A program made the position numbers and the translations under genes. From Lycorma delicatula (lineage: Eukaryota > Arthropoda > Insecta > Hemiptera > Fulgoridae), in assembly GCF_047948215.1 (NCBI RefSeq), contig NC_134465.1:42755946-42819945 (forward strand): a stretch of DNA of 64,000 nt, in the 5' to 3' direction. Every line of letters begins with the position of its first letter. Within the stretch, counting starts at the first letter, position 1. Below, piece by piece: positions 12,326-24,746 of the stretch. The notes beneath the pieces were generated by a model. It did not search any database. It was given only the letters and a program-made list of their open reading frames with translations, and was not told the DNA's origin.

Positions 12326-12845
12326 AATATAATTGAGAATGTTTATATTTTTGAAAATACCTTGAATAAAAAAAAAGTAAAGGAATTCTTGATTACACAG
12401 ACAATTCTATATGTACGTATGTTGGCAGCAGTTTTGGTTTATATCTCAGGATTCGTTATTCTGATTAAGTACATTAAGTAGTTCATTTAATTATGTTTTT
12501 TGAAAAAATCGGATAAGATAAGAAAATATTATGAGGTAATACATTCGATAAAACTTAAGACGTGCAATTTTAACTCTTATGTGGTTTTCTATAAAAAAAG
12601 TATACCTAAATAAACACTGGTAGAATTTCAATATTACCATTAAATACAGAATAATTCTCGTAAAAGCCCTCTCTCCTACCCTGTACAAGTATTTCCTTTA
12701 CTAATTGGTAAATTTGTCTCAAACATTCCACTATTCCCTATTACGGGCTTCATTTAAACGAACGACTTACCTGACGACATCGCATTAAAATAAAGGGTCT
12801 TATCTAGAATAAATATTTGAACCGGATTTATAGGTTCATTTTAGG

Positions 12846-13775
12846 TTGACAAAGTTTATCAACCGCAGAAAGTTTTACAAGAAGTTAGTCAATGACGTTC
12901 GATCTTCAGTGACTGACGATCACCGTTCTGGATTTCCAGTTGGATTTTTTCCAGCGCTTGACTATTTCATCCGAGAAGACCGGCGGATTAGAGTTGAAAA
13001 ATTACAAGCAAGTTTTGATACAGTTCACAACAACCTCGAATTCTGTAAAACAAGCGCAAGATGGGTTCCAACAGAGTCGACAGATCATTATAAGGAGTCA
13101 AGACTTAGCATGTGCGTAGAGCTGAAACAACAGTACTAGCAAGACGATAATGGTTTTTTGGGATTTTACCCATAATATTGTAGTATTCTGACTTGTGATG
13201 AGATATGAATTCATCATTATGAACCGGTATCGTAAAGAAAAAGCGGGGATTGGAACGCACGATTTCACCTGTCAAAATAAAAATTCGAACACGACCATCT
13301 GCAGGAATGCTGGGATGCAAAAGGCCCGGTATTTATTGACTTTCTAGATCAAAGAACAATAAACAGCGCGCATACTACTGTTATACTCTAATCAGCAATA
13401 AAGCCATTGTTAAAATGAAACGTTCTGGTTCTCAACGAAAGGCATCACTTTGGTTAACGACAATTCCCGGTCACTTACGGTTCAGGTAAGTCGAGAAATC
13501 ATCGAATAGTTGTACTGGGAAGTAGTACTTCATTCCCTCTTTCCAAACACCTCGTGACTTGGCCGCATCGGATTTACACTTGTTTGATCCATTCAAGGAG
13601 GCGTGCTATGCGGTTAATGGTAATAACGAAGTCAAAGAAAATGTGTTAAATTGGTTCCGACATCAAGACAAAGATTTCTTTAGAACGGACAAAAATATGC
13701 TAATTGTGAGACGGATAAGTGTATGAATATCGTTGGAGATTATGTTGAAAATATAACATCGATTAAATAAATCGG
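12846..13775 (+). pseudogene. Mariner (DD34D-type) transposase pseudogene
   Basis: Several frames give, in order: IREDRRIRVEKLQASFD (second helix-turn-helix), CKTSARWVPTESTDHYKESR (the VCARWVP--LT--HK--R block), LTCDE then IHHYEP (first catalytic Asp, usually TGDETW-HHYEP; a stop follows in place of Trp), VNDNSRSLT (second Asp, usually HDNARPHT), DLAASDLHLFDPFKEA (third Asp, SPDLAP-DYHLF), and KCMNIVGDYVEN (C-terminus). The DNA-binding and DDD catalytic regions are all traceable, but stops and frameshifts make it inactive. I could not define its terminal repeats. Confidence 0.82.
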
Positions 13776-14565
13776 TTTAGTCCCGGAGAAATTGGTGTCG
13801 TTAATTATTAAATGACCTACGTATATATTTTTAAATGTAGTTTTAGATGGAAGGCTCATATTTCGTTCATTTTTAAAAAAACTTAAATTTATTTCTTAGT
13901 TATTTTAAATGAACTAAAATTACTACGCGAAATAAAATAAAATTAGTATATTGTAAGTTTCTACAATATGGCAATAGTTATACAAATATTGCATATTTGT
14001 GTAAACATTGCAATACGGTTTATCAGTTTGGGGTGGAACTTTTGATTCTCTCTTGAGCATAATACAAAAAATGGATATTAAATAAACGAAGACTTTGTTC
14101 AAGCGATGACATAATTATGGAATCTGATGTAGACAGTTATACATACATTAAATGCCTAGACATATTCAACGTAATATAGGACGATTCAAATTTTGATATT
14201 TACTTAATAAGAAATGATACGTGTAAGAAATAGGAAAGTATCGTTCAGATTTCACCATTGTACGAAAACAATTTGTTTACATTAATACAAGACTGATGAA
14301 CCTTGTACCAAGTAGATTTTTTGAAGATCATATTATCAACTACAAAACCAACAAAGAATTAACAAAATGGATTAAAAATAGTTTTTTATTTAACATAAAT
14401 AGTTTATTTTTAGTTAATCTACATCATGGTTTTTTTTTTTTTTTTTTTTGTTAAAACATCTAATCTTTAATTATATTAAAATTGCAGTTAAACTCAAGAA
14501 ATAAAAATACCGTTTTCAACATTTCTATTTTTTCCCAAAAAGTTAACCTTAGAACACGTTAAATC
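13776..14565. other. Unassigned AT-rich tract with poly(T)
   Basis: No gene recognised. A poly(T) run of about 20 lies at 14430-14449. Confidence 0.4.
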
Positions 14566-14569
14566 ATAT

Positions 14570-15066
14570 ATTTATTTGCTGTTGTTTCTTTTTTTTTCTA
14601 TCTGCCCAGTACCTCTTTCTGATGTTTTTCCCTTTTTTCTTCAGAAAGTTCATCAGCTCTGTTGTTCTTGCGTTATGGCGCTTCTTGGTACTTTTTATTT
14701 TCATCTTTTAATATTCTCTATAAAATTTCTCCTTCTCTTATAATTGCTTCAGTTCTTTTAGATCTTCTTGGACTTGTGTGAACCGTTTACGTTTAGTTTT
14801 TTTACTTTGGAAGAAATCAAAAATTTGTTTAGTCGATCTACTGTTATTTATTCTGAATAAAGGGAAGTAAAATGTAATTTGTTTTTTCCTTATCGTGTTT
14901 GACAGTTTTTCAGTTTTATTATAAAGTTTGTAATTTAAAATTAAGCTTTTCTGATTATTTTGAAATTTAGGACCTAAAATTTTACTTATAATTTTCCTTT
15001 TTTTTCTAGTTGACCTTTATTGCAGAATCTTAGGATTCCGGCCGCATAGAGTACTTCCGGTTTTAT
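14570..15066 (-). pseudogene. LINE-G reverse transcriptase C-terminal fragment
   Basis: The minus strand reads AMIKPEVLYAAGILRF, then GQLEK, KILGPKFQNNQ, NTIRKKQITFYFPLFRI, NNSRSTKQIFDFFQSKKTK and KRHNARTTELMNFLKKKGK. It matches block by block the RT C-terminus at 29.5-30.1 kb (VIKPTALYASETL, EKKIIRKILGS, DIRKRRMKFFGHLCRL, NRLTKRII, RKKAFSERMKEFW). Several stops and frameshifts are present, and the catalytic palm is absent. It lies next to a second, better preserved minus-strand copy of a related element. Confidence 0.68.
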
Positions 15067-15154
15067 CATTGCATTTTTTTTTTTTTATTACTTTTAAGGC
15101 CGTAAAGGACCACTTTAGTCAGAATAATTCAAGTCTTTTTTGCCCTTTAAGTTC

Positions 15155-16133
15155 TTAGCTTTTACTTTCTCCCAATATTTTAGTCATTCTTAATGATCTT
15201 GCTTTACGATCCTCTTCTGAATAAACCCTTTTTGTACAATTAAAAGTTATTACTTTAAAGTCGGTATTCGGATCTTTAATAAAAAATTTTAATTTTTCGG
15301 ATTTATTAAGTAAATCTTCGTAAGTCAAATTTAATTGTTGCATGTCTTCTTTAATTTCTTTGATCCATAATGGCGGATTTTTTAAAGACCAAAATCGATC
15401 GATAATTCTCTTAGTAATCCTATCCTGCGGTAATCTTAACAAGTGTACACAGAAAGAAATTCGCCTCTTTTTCATAGTATCGATTAAGGATTCCAAGTTT
15501 TCGTACAGAAATTTATTAGGCGATAATCTGTACTGATTTTCGTATTTATATTTTTTGTTTATGCAGGTTCTAAGAATCCTGCGTTCAATTTTAAGCAAAG
15601 ATTCAGTCCTATTTTTCTGATTTAATCTAAATAAAGTCTCGCCCGCGTAAGTAATTACTGGTTTAACCACAGTTTTGTAATGTCTAATTTTAGTAATAAT
15701 CGAGAACGATTTTTTGTTGTCAGTATTTTTGGTTACTTGTAGCACTTTAAATAATTTATTAAGTCTTTCGGTCCAATTTTGTTTTTCGTTACAATTACAA
15801 GTAATGATCTCTCCAAGATATTTAAATTTTTCTACAAGTTCTACTTTGTTTCCATTAATATTCACAGAATTAATAACTAAAGGATCTATAGTCATCATTT
15901 TAGTCTTTTCGTAAGAAATTTTAAGTCCAATTTTATTCGCAAGTTCTTCTATACTTGTTATTTGTATTCTGGCTTCTCCTATACTATTAGCTAATAAAGC
16001 TAAGTCGTCGGCAAATCCTAGGCGATTTAAATTTAAGTTAGCTCTTTTGTATCCTATGTGAATATTTTTTGGATTAATTTTAAACCATTCGCGCATCAGA
16101 AATTCTAGTGCACAATTAAATAATAAAGGAGAA
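15155..16133 (-). pseudogene. LINE-G reverse transcriptase, 313-codon open fragment
   Basis: The open frame covers SPLLFNCALEFLMREW (motif B end, at about 16100-16130), LGFADDLALLA (motif C catalytic FADD), LKISYEKTKMM (motif D), FKYLGEIIT (motif E), then TVVKPVITYAGETLF, ERRILRT, RLSPNKFLYENLE, KRRISFCVHLLRLP and SEEDRKARSLRMTKIL. This is the palm, thumb and C-terminal extension of an RT. It lacks motif A, the fingers and any endonuclease, because the element is truncated at about 16133. The product would be RNA-dependent DNA polymerase, but the fragment cannot be active. The fairly long open frame suggests moderate age. Confidence 0.82.
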
Positions 16134-17398
16134 TTTTTTTATTATCATTGCTTTATATTGTCGAAATTATGAGTTTCATAATAAATTTCTCTTTTTATTG
16201 TGTGTCGAACTATTATTTCATAGCGGACAAGGTCTTGTATCTTTTGCTGCTGAAGACAAAATAATTTACTTTTTTTTAAAAGAAATTTGTAAAATTATAT
16301 TTGATGAGTAATATCTTTTAATCTTTCTTGTTTATTAGTATTAACCGGTTTATTTATTGGATTTGCTTTTATTTATACGCGAAGAAAAGATTTTTTTATT
16401 TTGGAGAATTAAAATAGTTTAAAAATTCGTCAACTGTAAAGCAAAAGGTAGGCCATTTAATACAACATTTTCATAATACAGATAACGAATAAAAAGGTAT
16501 ATAATAAAAAAAAAAAAAAAACGTTCTGTTCCTTCAAACAGAGGAATACTTTAACATCTGTTTACGGTAATAACTGATGGTGTATAACAAATATACATGT
16601 ATTTTACTATACATCGGAATATAGTTTTTTTTATCATCTGTATTTTGTATGTAAAGAGACCCACCTTAAAAAAAGGATATTTCACAAAAAATAAATAAAA
16701 TAACCTTCCAAACTGTATTACAGAAATATGTGTAAGGTATCTTTTTCGTTTGACAAAAATTCACTAAGACTTATCTACTCGACCATAAGTCATATAATAA
16801 AAGCTTTTATGGTTGTCACGGTAGAAAAAGAAAAACAAAACAAGCAAACCTACGATACACATTACCATATTTTATCGATAAATATCGAACCGAAAACCGA
16901 TAACAAGATCGATTTATCCATTGATTATAAAATAAGCATTAAAATTCATATCTTAATAATCAAATACACGTGCATATCCGTAGAAAGTATATAATTATTA
17001 TACTTACATTAATATTTCATTTATTCGGAAACCGGTTAATCGAAATTTTTTTAATACCAAAGATATTACAGTAATTCTTCATATAAACATGACCACCCGC
17101 TTTGAAAATTTTTTAAAATATTTTTTTATATTTTCTGTGGAAATATTATACACTTATTTTAAACGAAAATTTATTTATTAAATACAAACTTACAACGTGA
17201 AAAATTAAAATGTAATTTTAAATTCCCTCTCTGCCTCAACAGTTATTTCGCCATTTCTTTTAGGTTCCGACTCTTAAAGTTTAATAGTATATATCAGAGA
17301 AGTCATATACGTAGAAGTCACTATCGTAAATTTTAAGTTTCTCGGTCCGAGTTACTAGTAGAGGACTACAAATATATATATATATATTAGTACAAAAA
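16134..17398. other. Unassigned AT-rich tract
   Basis: No recognisable gene. An 88-codon plus-strand frame at 16728-16994 has no domain I recognise and is probably chance. A short (TA)n lies near 17374-17388. Confidence 0.4.
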
Positions 17399-18317
17399 AA
17401 AAAGTGACGCGACCTTATGAAAAAATGAGTAAGTTACAATAGTTGTTAAAAGTGGTATCCGTTAGCCGATTCATATAATTAAATATGACGTTGCATGATC
17501 TTAAAAACATGTAACGTTTCTTGAGGAATTGCAGCGACACATCGTTCGATTTCGCTCTGCGATTCGGAAACGGTGTAAGGATGAGGTGTACTGATTAGGA
17601 ATACCTTAAGGTATCCCCGCAAGAAAAAATAAGGAAAGAATAAACCAGGAGACCGAGAGAGCCACAACCCCTTCGAAATCACTTGTCCATGAAAACACTG
17701 ATCCGAGAAAGTCATAATGTTGTCGGTTGTATGAGCCGTAGAGTTGTCCTGCTGAAACCGCGTGTACTCTAGCCGATGTGGAGGTATAGTGTTTATAAAC
17801 TGTTGCATCATCTGTATGTAGCGTTCACTGTTCACTGTACCGTGGAAGAACGCCATAAAGATTCTCCTATGTGAAATTATACATCAAACACCCACTCTCT
17901 TTGTCCGTGCAGTGGATGTGGGTTTTCTGTACACCAACTGCGTGAATTTTGTATATTCACGTATCCATCATAGTTGAATCATGCCTCGTCAGACCAAAAT
18001 CGATCAGCGAGTTCTTCCCCGTCTGGCGTTACTGATGATATGAACCGCTGACAGAAAACTACATGATTTCCAATATCTGCAGGTAACAACTTGTGAACAA
18101 CACGATGCATGATGTATCTTTAAACACTTGCGCGATGCCGTGTGGATACTACCGACGGAGAGACCAGACTGACTAGATAGGCGTCAATCAAATCTAATGT
18201 ACTGGGAAACGATAAATATTCTTTGCTGTATTGTGTAACCAATGTTTCCTCGATTTCCTTCAATCAAACATGCTACAAAAGAAGAAAACATTTTTCTATA
18301 AGGTTGTGTCACTTTTT
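17399..18317 (-). mobile_element. Internally deleted Tc1/mariner-superfamily transposon with TIRs
   Basis: The left end AAAAAGTGACGCGACCTTAT (17399 on) is matched by the inverted right end, ending at 18317 (AAAAAGTGACACAACCTTAT on the minus strand). About 26 of 29 positions agree. The 0.9 kb between them holds a minus-strand transposase remnant. Full elements of this superfamily are usually near 1.3 kb or longer, so sequence has been lost. The exact TA target duplication was not resolved because the left flank is an A-run. Confidence 0.8.
17479..18260 (-). pseudogene. Tc1/mariner-superfamily transposase, decayed
   Basis: The C-terminal half is open (17479-17856): MAFFHGTVNSERYIQMMQQF, then TRFQQDNSTAHTTDNIMTF (second catalytic Asp in the QQD-A-AHT motif), SRSPGLFFPYFFLRGYLK (normally RSPDL-APDFFLWGYLK; the motif Asp positions read Gly and Tyr here), and AAIPQETLHVF. 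Further upstream (to about 18260) decayed sequence aligns with the copy at 26.5-27.2 kb, including the stretch encoding the first catalytic region. It is dead, with key catalytic residues lost. Confidence 0.8.
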
Positions 18318-19539
18318 GAACACTGTATTAACACAGTTTAGAAAGATTATTTGATGCGAAGAAGATTTTATGCGCTGATTTTATTTTAATTTGCGCTGAT
18401 TTTGATTTTATTTGATGCGCTGGACCGGCGTGGCAGGGACGGTCAAGAGACATCAATACAAATCACGCACGCTCGTTAACATGCTGTACGAGGAAATTGT
18501 CTGTTTGTATTTATAAATTAGAACGAATCCAAAAAGAGCTTCTTTGCAATTTTCGGCGTCCTATCACTGTACATTCTCCTTTCTACTGTATTATTCGCAG
18601 TGCCAATACTATTTCAAATAATCCGGATGAACTACTGCGCATCTGTGTTTTTACACTTTCTAATCTTTATATGTGTGAACGAACAGAATTTATTCTATCT
18701 GTTTACATTTTCAATTCTGATTCTCTATGATTCACTTGAGTCTATAAAATTGAGAAGATAATTTTTAGTAGTATTATTATTTGGAAATTAAAAATTGTGT
18801 TGTCTTTTTTTTTTTTTTAGTAATAAATTTGAAAGAGGGAAAGTAAAACTGTGCCTTATTGAAAATAAGGAAGGAATAAACCGTATCTCCTATCTACGTA
18901 TCCAACGATAATACGTGGTATCTAACAACCTAATGTCGAGCATGAGTTAATTAGAAATATTGATTAATTTTTACTTCGAATCTTTCAACTAATTTTCTTT
19001 GAAAAGTTCGAGGTGAAGATACATATTTATCATAATGATGATGTGATACGGTTATATATATTAAAAGAATTCTACGCTATACTAACCCTCAAATAACTTT
19101 GTGTGTGCCGTATTGCTGTATTGTTAAAAAAAGTGTAGAAAAAAGTTAATTTACCTTGCTTTCTAATATATTTTTTTAATTTATAAACAAATTTCTCCCT
19201 TACTTTTTATTTTTTGTAAACTTATGCATATTTCAAATAAAATTAAATTAATTCTAATTCTACAAATTAATTTTAACATTTTATAAGAGGGAGAAAATGG
19301 ACTCAAGAAGACAAAGAACACCACTCTAGAAAAATGAAAGAAGCATAGGCTAAAAAGTTAATTAAGCGTGCCCTCTAAATGGGCTATTCGAAAAAAAAAA
19401 TAGGTACTAAATTTCGGTTTTTTTTTGTTGTAATTCGGTGTTAAAATTGGAAGTTGTTATCCTCGTAATTATTTCTAACTGATGCCAACTTTTTTAAATA
19501 GAAATTTAATGAATTGATAAAATTCCATTTTTCAATACC
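18318..19539. other. Unassigned tract; one unrecognised 77-codon frame
   Basis: It begins with short imperfect tandem copies of a GCGCTGATTTTATTT unit (about 18370-18422). A frame at 18497-18730 starts MSVCIYKLERIQKELLCNF; it is not obviously low-complexity, but I do not recognise a domain and make no call. The rest is AT-rich DNA. Confidence 0.35.
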
Positions 19540-20195
19540 ATTTTATACAAGCAAGTATTGTAATCACGAAAAATTTCAGTTTTCAACGGAAATATACATT
19601 TTGACCATTCATAAATCCATTTTCACTAATTTCGGCATGACGTATGTATCTTGCGTAACTCAAAAACGATTAGCCGCAGGATGTTAAAATTTTGATTTAG
19701 GACTGTTCTGAGATGTAGTTGCGCCCCTCCCCTTTTGATTGGAATTGACTGAACCAAAACTGTCCAAAAACCCCATAATCCAAAACAATTTAGATTTTTT
19801 ACTTTTCTTTAACTTCAGTAATAAGTCCTCATTGAGGGATTTTCAAGTATAAATGGTACTTATTTTAATCGGTTTCAGAGTTTTAGCCAAATAAAATTTT
19901 AATTAATGAAATATTCAGTCTCACAAGAGGAAGGCACATCGGTTCGAATCGGACTTTATCTCCTTTTTTAAAAAAATTTTTTTTTGTTAAAACATATTGA
20001 ATTATTAATAATTACTAACTTATGATTGTAAAAAAAATTTACGATAATAGTAATTCAATAATAATAATAAAAAAAAAGAAGTTATTAAGGAAATAAAATT
20101 TTATGTACTTTTCCTTTTAAAAAAATGTGTGTATGCAATTTATAGGCGTAAAAGGAAGTCATGTGGTATCCAAATCTCATTTTTTAATATTTTTT
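19540..20195 (+). repeat. Repeat C copy 2
   Basis: Plus orientation, beginning near GTATTGTAATCACGAAAAAT and ending near GGAAGTCATGTGGTATCC. It contains AAAACGATTAGCCGCAGGAT, GGATTTAGGACTGTTCTGAG-type blocks, TTTAGCCAAATAAAAT and ACATCGGTTCGAATCGGAC. No coding potential. It aligns with the copies at 2.75 and 39.7 kb. Confidence 0.8.
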
Positions 20196-20659
20196 ACTTT
20201 AATTTATTTTCTTTTACTAGCCGTAAAACTTGTGTTAGTTTTTAGGTTTGCGCATAATTTTTGAATATTTTTTAGACATTAAGACACGATTCATTTTTTA
20301 ACTTAAAATTTAGGTCACCATTATAAAGATGGTGGAGAAGGTAACATAATACAATAGGATAGAATGACGAAATACTAGACTACTTTAGTCAACATTATCA
20401 TTTTTGTTGTATTGTTGTTCAGTGAACAATAATAATAAGAAAGCAAAGGAAAAAAAAATCACCCCAAACATGAGAAAGAGGAAGAAGTATACTAGCACAG
20501 GTGGCGTTGTTACAGTGTATATCATATGTGTGCCATAAGGGTAGTGTTGTTTTTTTTTTTTAATAAAAAAATATAGACCTGAAGGGGTTAATAAATAATA
20601 AGATGGTAAAGGGTAAGAAAGAAAGGTTACAGGAGTAGGTGGATGCAGAAATATTATAT

Positions 20660-20699
<40 letters not shown>

Positions 20700-21898
20700 A
20701 AAAGATATATAGAAATATGTTAAATGAAGAATGAAAAAGAAAGGATTCTTTCTAATTTTTCCTTCATCCCTGACAAACCTTAAAGAATTATTAAAAAAAA
20801 AAAAAAATACACGAGAAGAAGAGCAACCCTTATAATGTTTGCTGTTGCCAAGGAACCGTTAGTTATACCAGATTTCTTCCTCTAACCCACGTTTGGTCAC
20901 CCGTTTCCCAGATAAGTTCTATTTTTGTGTATGTGTGTTTGTATTTCTCTACATCATTTCCTAGATCATTCCGCTTCATTGTTAATGTTTTTTTCCCCGT
21001 TTCACATCAATTCTGCACCTGCTACTTATGAAAATAATAATAGTAATAAAGTAAAATGCTCAGTTATAGACTAATTTTTAAAGGTTGTCTGTCTGCCTGT
21101 CTATCTGTCATGAGTTATCATAATTTACTTTTTTTTTTATTTATTTAAAAAATATATACTTTTTTATTCTAAATTATGATAAAAAAATTAAATGGAAAGC
21201 TGTTCCATGATTTTGGGTCTGATTCATTAACTAAATATAATTTTATCTTTTTTTATATTTGTTACCTCTATTTCTACTACCTCTAGCCTTCTCTTTCACC
21301 TACTCAACCTCCCCCTCCCCATTTCCCCCCTTTCACCCCCCTCATCACTCCGTATATGCTTATATATATATATATTGCTCTTCCGGTCATCACATTTTTT
21401 TTATTAACCGAAAGAGAACCTTCAGTCAGAAATTCCGGAATATATTTCGTAAAAAACAATTTTAAGAATTACAATCGCGTGAAATATTTTACTGAAATTC
21501 TTACATATTTATCATAGGCGTTACAGTAAACTATCGTCCTTGAAAGCTTAAGGGAAGGAAACCCGTTCGAACTTGTATTTAATTCTGTTTAATTTTCATC
21601 GTTAAAAATTTATTGCTTAACTTAAAGAATGTTTTTAAAAATGCGGACAATTAGTAAATAATTCAACTTAAGAAATACCATTAATTTGTAAGATTGCAAT
21701 CATAAATTACTATTTCTAATTAAAATATATATATATATATATATTTTAAGTATCGTTACAACTGGTTTTTTTGTTCTTAATAAAAATAGTAAATTAACAC
21801 AAATGAAGAAATAATGGTGCAAATTGAATAAATCTGTTAAAAAAAAGCTCTTTGTTTTACGGGTTTTATGGGTTTTAGAAATAATATAAAAAAAAGTT
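20196..21898. other. Unassigned tract with (TG)n and pyrimidine-rich runs
   Basis: No gene recognised. A (TG)n microsatellite spans 20664-20697. A CT/C-rich stretch lies at 21280-21350 and a short (TA)n at 21361-21374. Confidence 0.45.
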
Positions 21899-23238
21899 GA
21901 CAACACAGTTGTAGGATTTCCTCGTCAAGCGGTCACAGCCGCGTTTCGGGCAAGTCCTACAACTGTGGGTTGTTTCAGATACATGGCTTACCCGCACAAC
22001 TTAATTAAAAATATTTATCATTTTATTTAAATATAATGTTTATTTAATTCAATCATTCTAACTAAAGAACGGGCGCATGCCGTATTTAATTCGCGCGGGT
22101 GCGACGGTATTGAGGGTGACATTCGGCAGACCGGTGTAGCCGCAAGGCTTAACGCACTAGGTACCGAGTCGACCAAGCGATCGAATTCGAGACTCGGCCA
22201 GTGTTACTTTTTTACACTTTAAAAAATTATTTATTTATTTAATTCCATCATTTACTTGTGATGTCACTACATAGCACTCATGCGGCGTTGCGTCGTAAAT
22301 TTAATCTACCCAGAAACATCCGTGGTATCTTGTACAATAATAACGAAACTTTGAACCGGATGTTTCTGTTTTTGCGTAGTACCAGGTTACTGAAAAAAAA
22401 GGTAATATTATCATATATATTTTTATGCTAAAAGAGTTTCTGATAATTTTTTTCCTTTACTTTCAATTTTGATTTTTTTGGTTCTATGTCGTTAATTTTA
22501 TTATCCGAGAAGGGAGCCTTTTGTACAACCTATCGGAATTAGGTAAGTTTTATATAGTTTCTTTTTTCTATTATTTTAACTTTTATATTTTAGACTCCGT
22601 CTGCGATATTAGTTTTGAGTTTTATTTCACTTTTTTGACCTTTATTTTAATAAATTCTTATTATATGCTTTATATTAATTTTAAACCTTATAAGTTTTAT
22701 TATTTTAGAATTATTTTACCCTTTTATTAAAGAAAATTCCGGGCGATGATAACGAACAGGCGTTTTTCGCCCCCAAACAAAAAAAAAGAAAAAAGTACTT
22801 TAGAGCATTTTTTTGGGGTGGGAGAGCGAGTTTACAAAAGGTTTTTTACAAGTTTTTTTATTTATTTTTCTTTAACAAATGCGCCTAAGAAAAATGTGAC
22901 CTTAATTATGCGAATTCTCGAGGTATTGAGGGTGACCTTGCTCTTCGGCCTTACCTCCTTGAGCTTTTAAGTTGAAAATTTAATGACGACATTAATTCCC
23001 CACGTATAGAAATAATCTGACCGAGTTTGTAAAATCGGTTCAGTAATTCTGGAGATATAAGGAGATTAAGAAATTAGAAATTAAGATTAAAAATTTTCCG
23101 GAAATATTCCATCCGGTTTTAAGGGTTCCTTATAAGCCAAAACATGAAGATCCGGTGAAAACTGCATATACCCAAATCGGATCGATTACAATACATTCCC
23201 TTCTAGAGCTATAGTGCTTGCTATCTAGACGGGAATTT
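21899..23238 (+). repeat. Repeat B copy 3, interrupted by a LINE 3' fragment
   Basis: The 5' end is an imperfect hairpin at 21904-21967 (CACAGTTGTAGGATTTC... pairing with ...AAGTCCTACAACTGTG). The tRNA-like block is at about 22133-22202 (GTGTAGCCGCAAGGCTTAAC, GAATTCGAGACTCGGCCAG). Repeat B breaks after CTACATAGCA (22276) and resumes at GTACTTTAGAGC (22797), ending in CTATCTAGACGGGAA. The intervening 520 bp is a separate insertion. Confidence 0.83.
22277..22796 (+). pseudogene. LINE 3' end (C-terminus plus 3' UTR with conserved-type hairpin)
   Basis: The first about 115 bp read LRRKFNLPRNIRGILYNNN, ETLNRMFLFLRST, RLLKK. This resembles the last residues of insect LINE ORF2 proteins that end soon after an RNase H region (LRR-LHLP---RG-L--NNE--N-----FLR-T-LL-KI). 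An AT-rich 3' UTR follows. It ends in a stem-loop, CCGGGCGATGATAACG paired with CGTTTTTCGCCC, and then an A-rich tail (22779-22796). That hairpin-plus-A-tail arrangement is familiar from insect LINEs. The piece is 5' truncated and inserted in repeat B. A second inverted repeat, CAGAAACATCCG/CGGATGTTTCTG, lies within the coding part. Confidence 0.5.
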
Positions 23239-24429
23239 AGCAACACGTGTCTTAGCAATTATTTACAGATATGTTACTGAATTACACTGGTGATTTTAAT
23301 CTCATGACAATACTTTCCAAATTGATTTAGTAACATTAATATAATAAAGTAGTTTCTATAAACGCTTCATATTTTGTTAATTAGCGAATTCTTTCGCTAT
23401 AATTTCTCCTTCAAGCATTGAATAAAGTCTTGCTGAAATACTAAGAAATCAAATAATCAACAAATTGGTGTCTTTATATAATCTTTTCGATTTGAAATAT
23501 TGGATGAAACTGCTCTTGTTGTTTCGGCTAGAATTGTTACAGAACTCAAAAAATAGAGGGGGAAAAATTCTTTTTTAGATTTACCGTAAATTGACTTTTT
23601 GAAATACCAAAAATTTCTCGAGAATTTAATTTTAAGATATTTAACATAAATTAAGTTATTAGAAAATAAATACAAGTTTCCAAAGTTTGTGTGTGTGTGT
23701 GTGTGTGTGTGAGTAGTTTTAGAAAAGAATAATTTATTCTTTTAATAAAATCATTCTTGATTTTTCTAAAGACAAAAAAAGTTTTTTTAGGGATATACGT
23801 ATGAAGGAGTACGGGAATAATTCACGAATTAATTGTGAATAAATTATAATAGTCCCTAGGAAAAAAGGGGAAGGAACTGTTTCAACAGTTACATATTACT
23901 CTCTCGGCTGTTGCTGGCTATTAAACAATGGTGTAAATATTGCTCTCGATCAAATAAATGACCTTCCCCATCCGGATTTTTTATTCTCAATATGTTAAGA
24001 TCCTCTTGAGTACAAAGATTTTAAATCTACTGTTACAAAATTTTCTATGAGTTTGTGTGTGCGCGTGAGTGTGCTTGTGTTTATTCGAGTAAGTAAGAAA
24101 GTAAACTTTCAATGGAGGATTCTTGTTCGGTTTTATATCTCTGAATGATGTTACCGTGAATTATGAGATTTTGCGTATTAGAATAATTGAGCTTATAACA
24201 TTTTAGAAAAAAATATTACGTGGCGAAAGAAAATTATTGAGGGGTACTACATTTGGAAAAGAAATTGGACTTTGTGAAAATTTTACTTTTTGTCGATTAT
24301 TTAATTATCAAAATTAATTGTCACAAAATTGTTTTATAAAAACAAATACTTTTAGCACTCATGAATGCTAAAAGTAGTTTTGAGAATGGAGGTACTCCGA
24401 AATGCATCAATTACTAGTATTAAAGTGAC
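23239..24429. other. Unassigned AT-rich tract
   Basis: No gene recognised. A (GT)n microsatellite spans about 23687-23711 and another GT-rich stretch lies at 24051-24080. Confidence 0.45.
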
Positions 24430-24445
24430 AGTGCTAAAAAGAGCA

Positions 24446-24746
24446 ACCCACCGGGTTGGTCTAGTGGTTAACGCGTCTTCCCAAATCAGCTGATTTGTTG
24501 GAAGTCGAGAGTTACAGCGTTCAAGTCCTAGTAAATCCAGTTATTTTTACACGGATTTGAATACTAGATCGTGAATACTGGTGTTCTTTGGTGGTTGGAT
24601 TTCAATAAACCACACATCTCAGGAATGGTCGAACTGAGAATGTACAAGACTACACTTTATTTACACTCATACATATCATCCTCATTCATCCTCTGAAGAA
24701 TTATCTAAACGGTAGTTACCGGAGGCTAAACAGGAAAAAGAAAGAA
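24446..24746 (+). mobile_element. SINE-A copy 3
   Basis: A full-length SINE-A: head ACCCACCGGGTTGGTCTAGT with the A-box-like TGGTCTAGTGG, a B-box-like GTTCAAGTCC, body, and the tail GGAGGCTAAACAGG plus A/G. A perfect 16 bp TSD AGTGCTAAAAAGAGCA flanks it (24430-24445 and 24747-24762). Its 3' flank (24748-24776) reappears at the tail of the SINE copy at 52.9 kb, so this locus, or a close relative, was a source of later copies. Confidence 0.93.

Noticed and set aside
15342..15914. Plus-strand frames within the 15.2-16.1 kb region
   Set aside because: They are shadows opposite the minus-strand RT.
18497..18730. 77-codon plus-strand frame as a host gene
   Set aside because: No domain I recognise, no splice context and no second copy. 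It was left as unassigned.
24446..24520. Possible true tRNA gene at SINE-A heads
   Set aside because: The head recurs in eight copies with TSDs and a shared body, and no proper acceptor stem was found.
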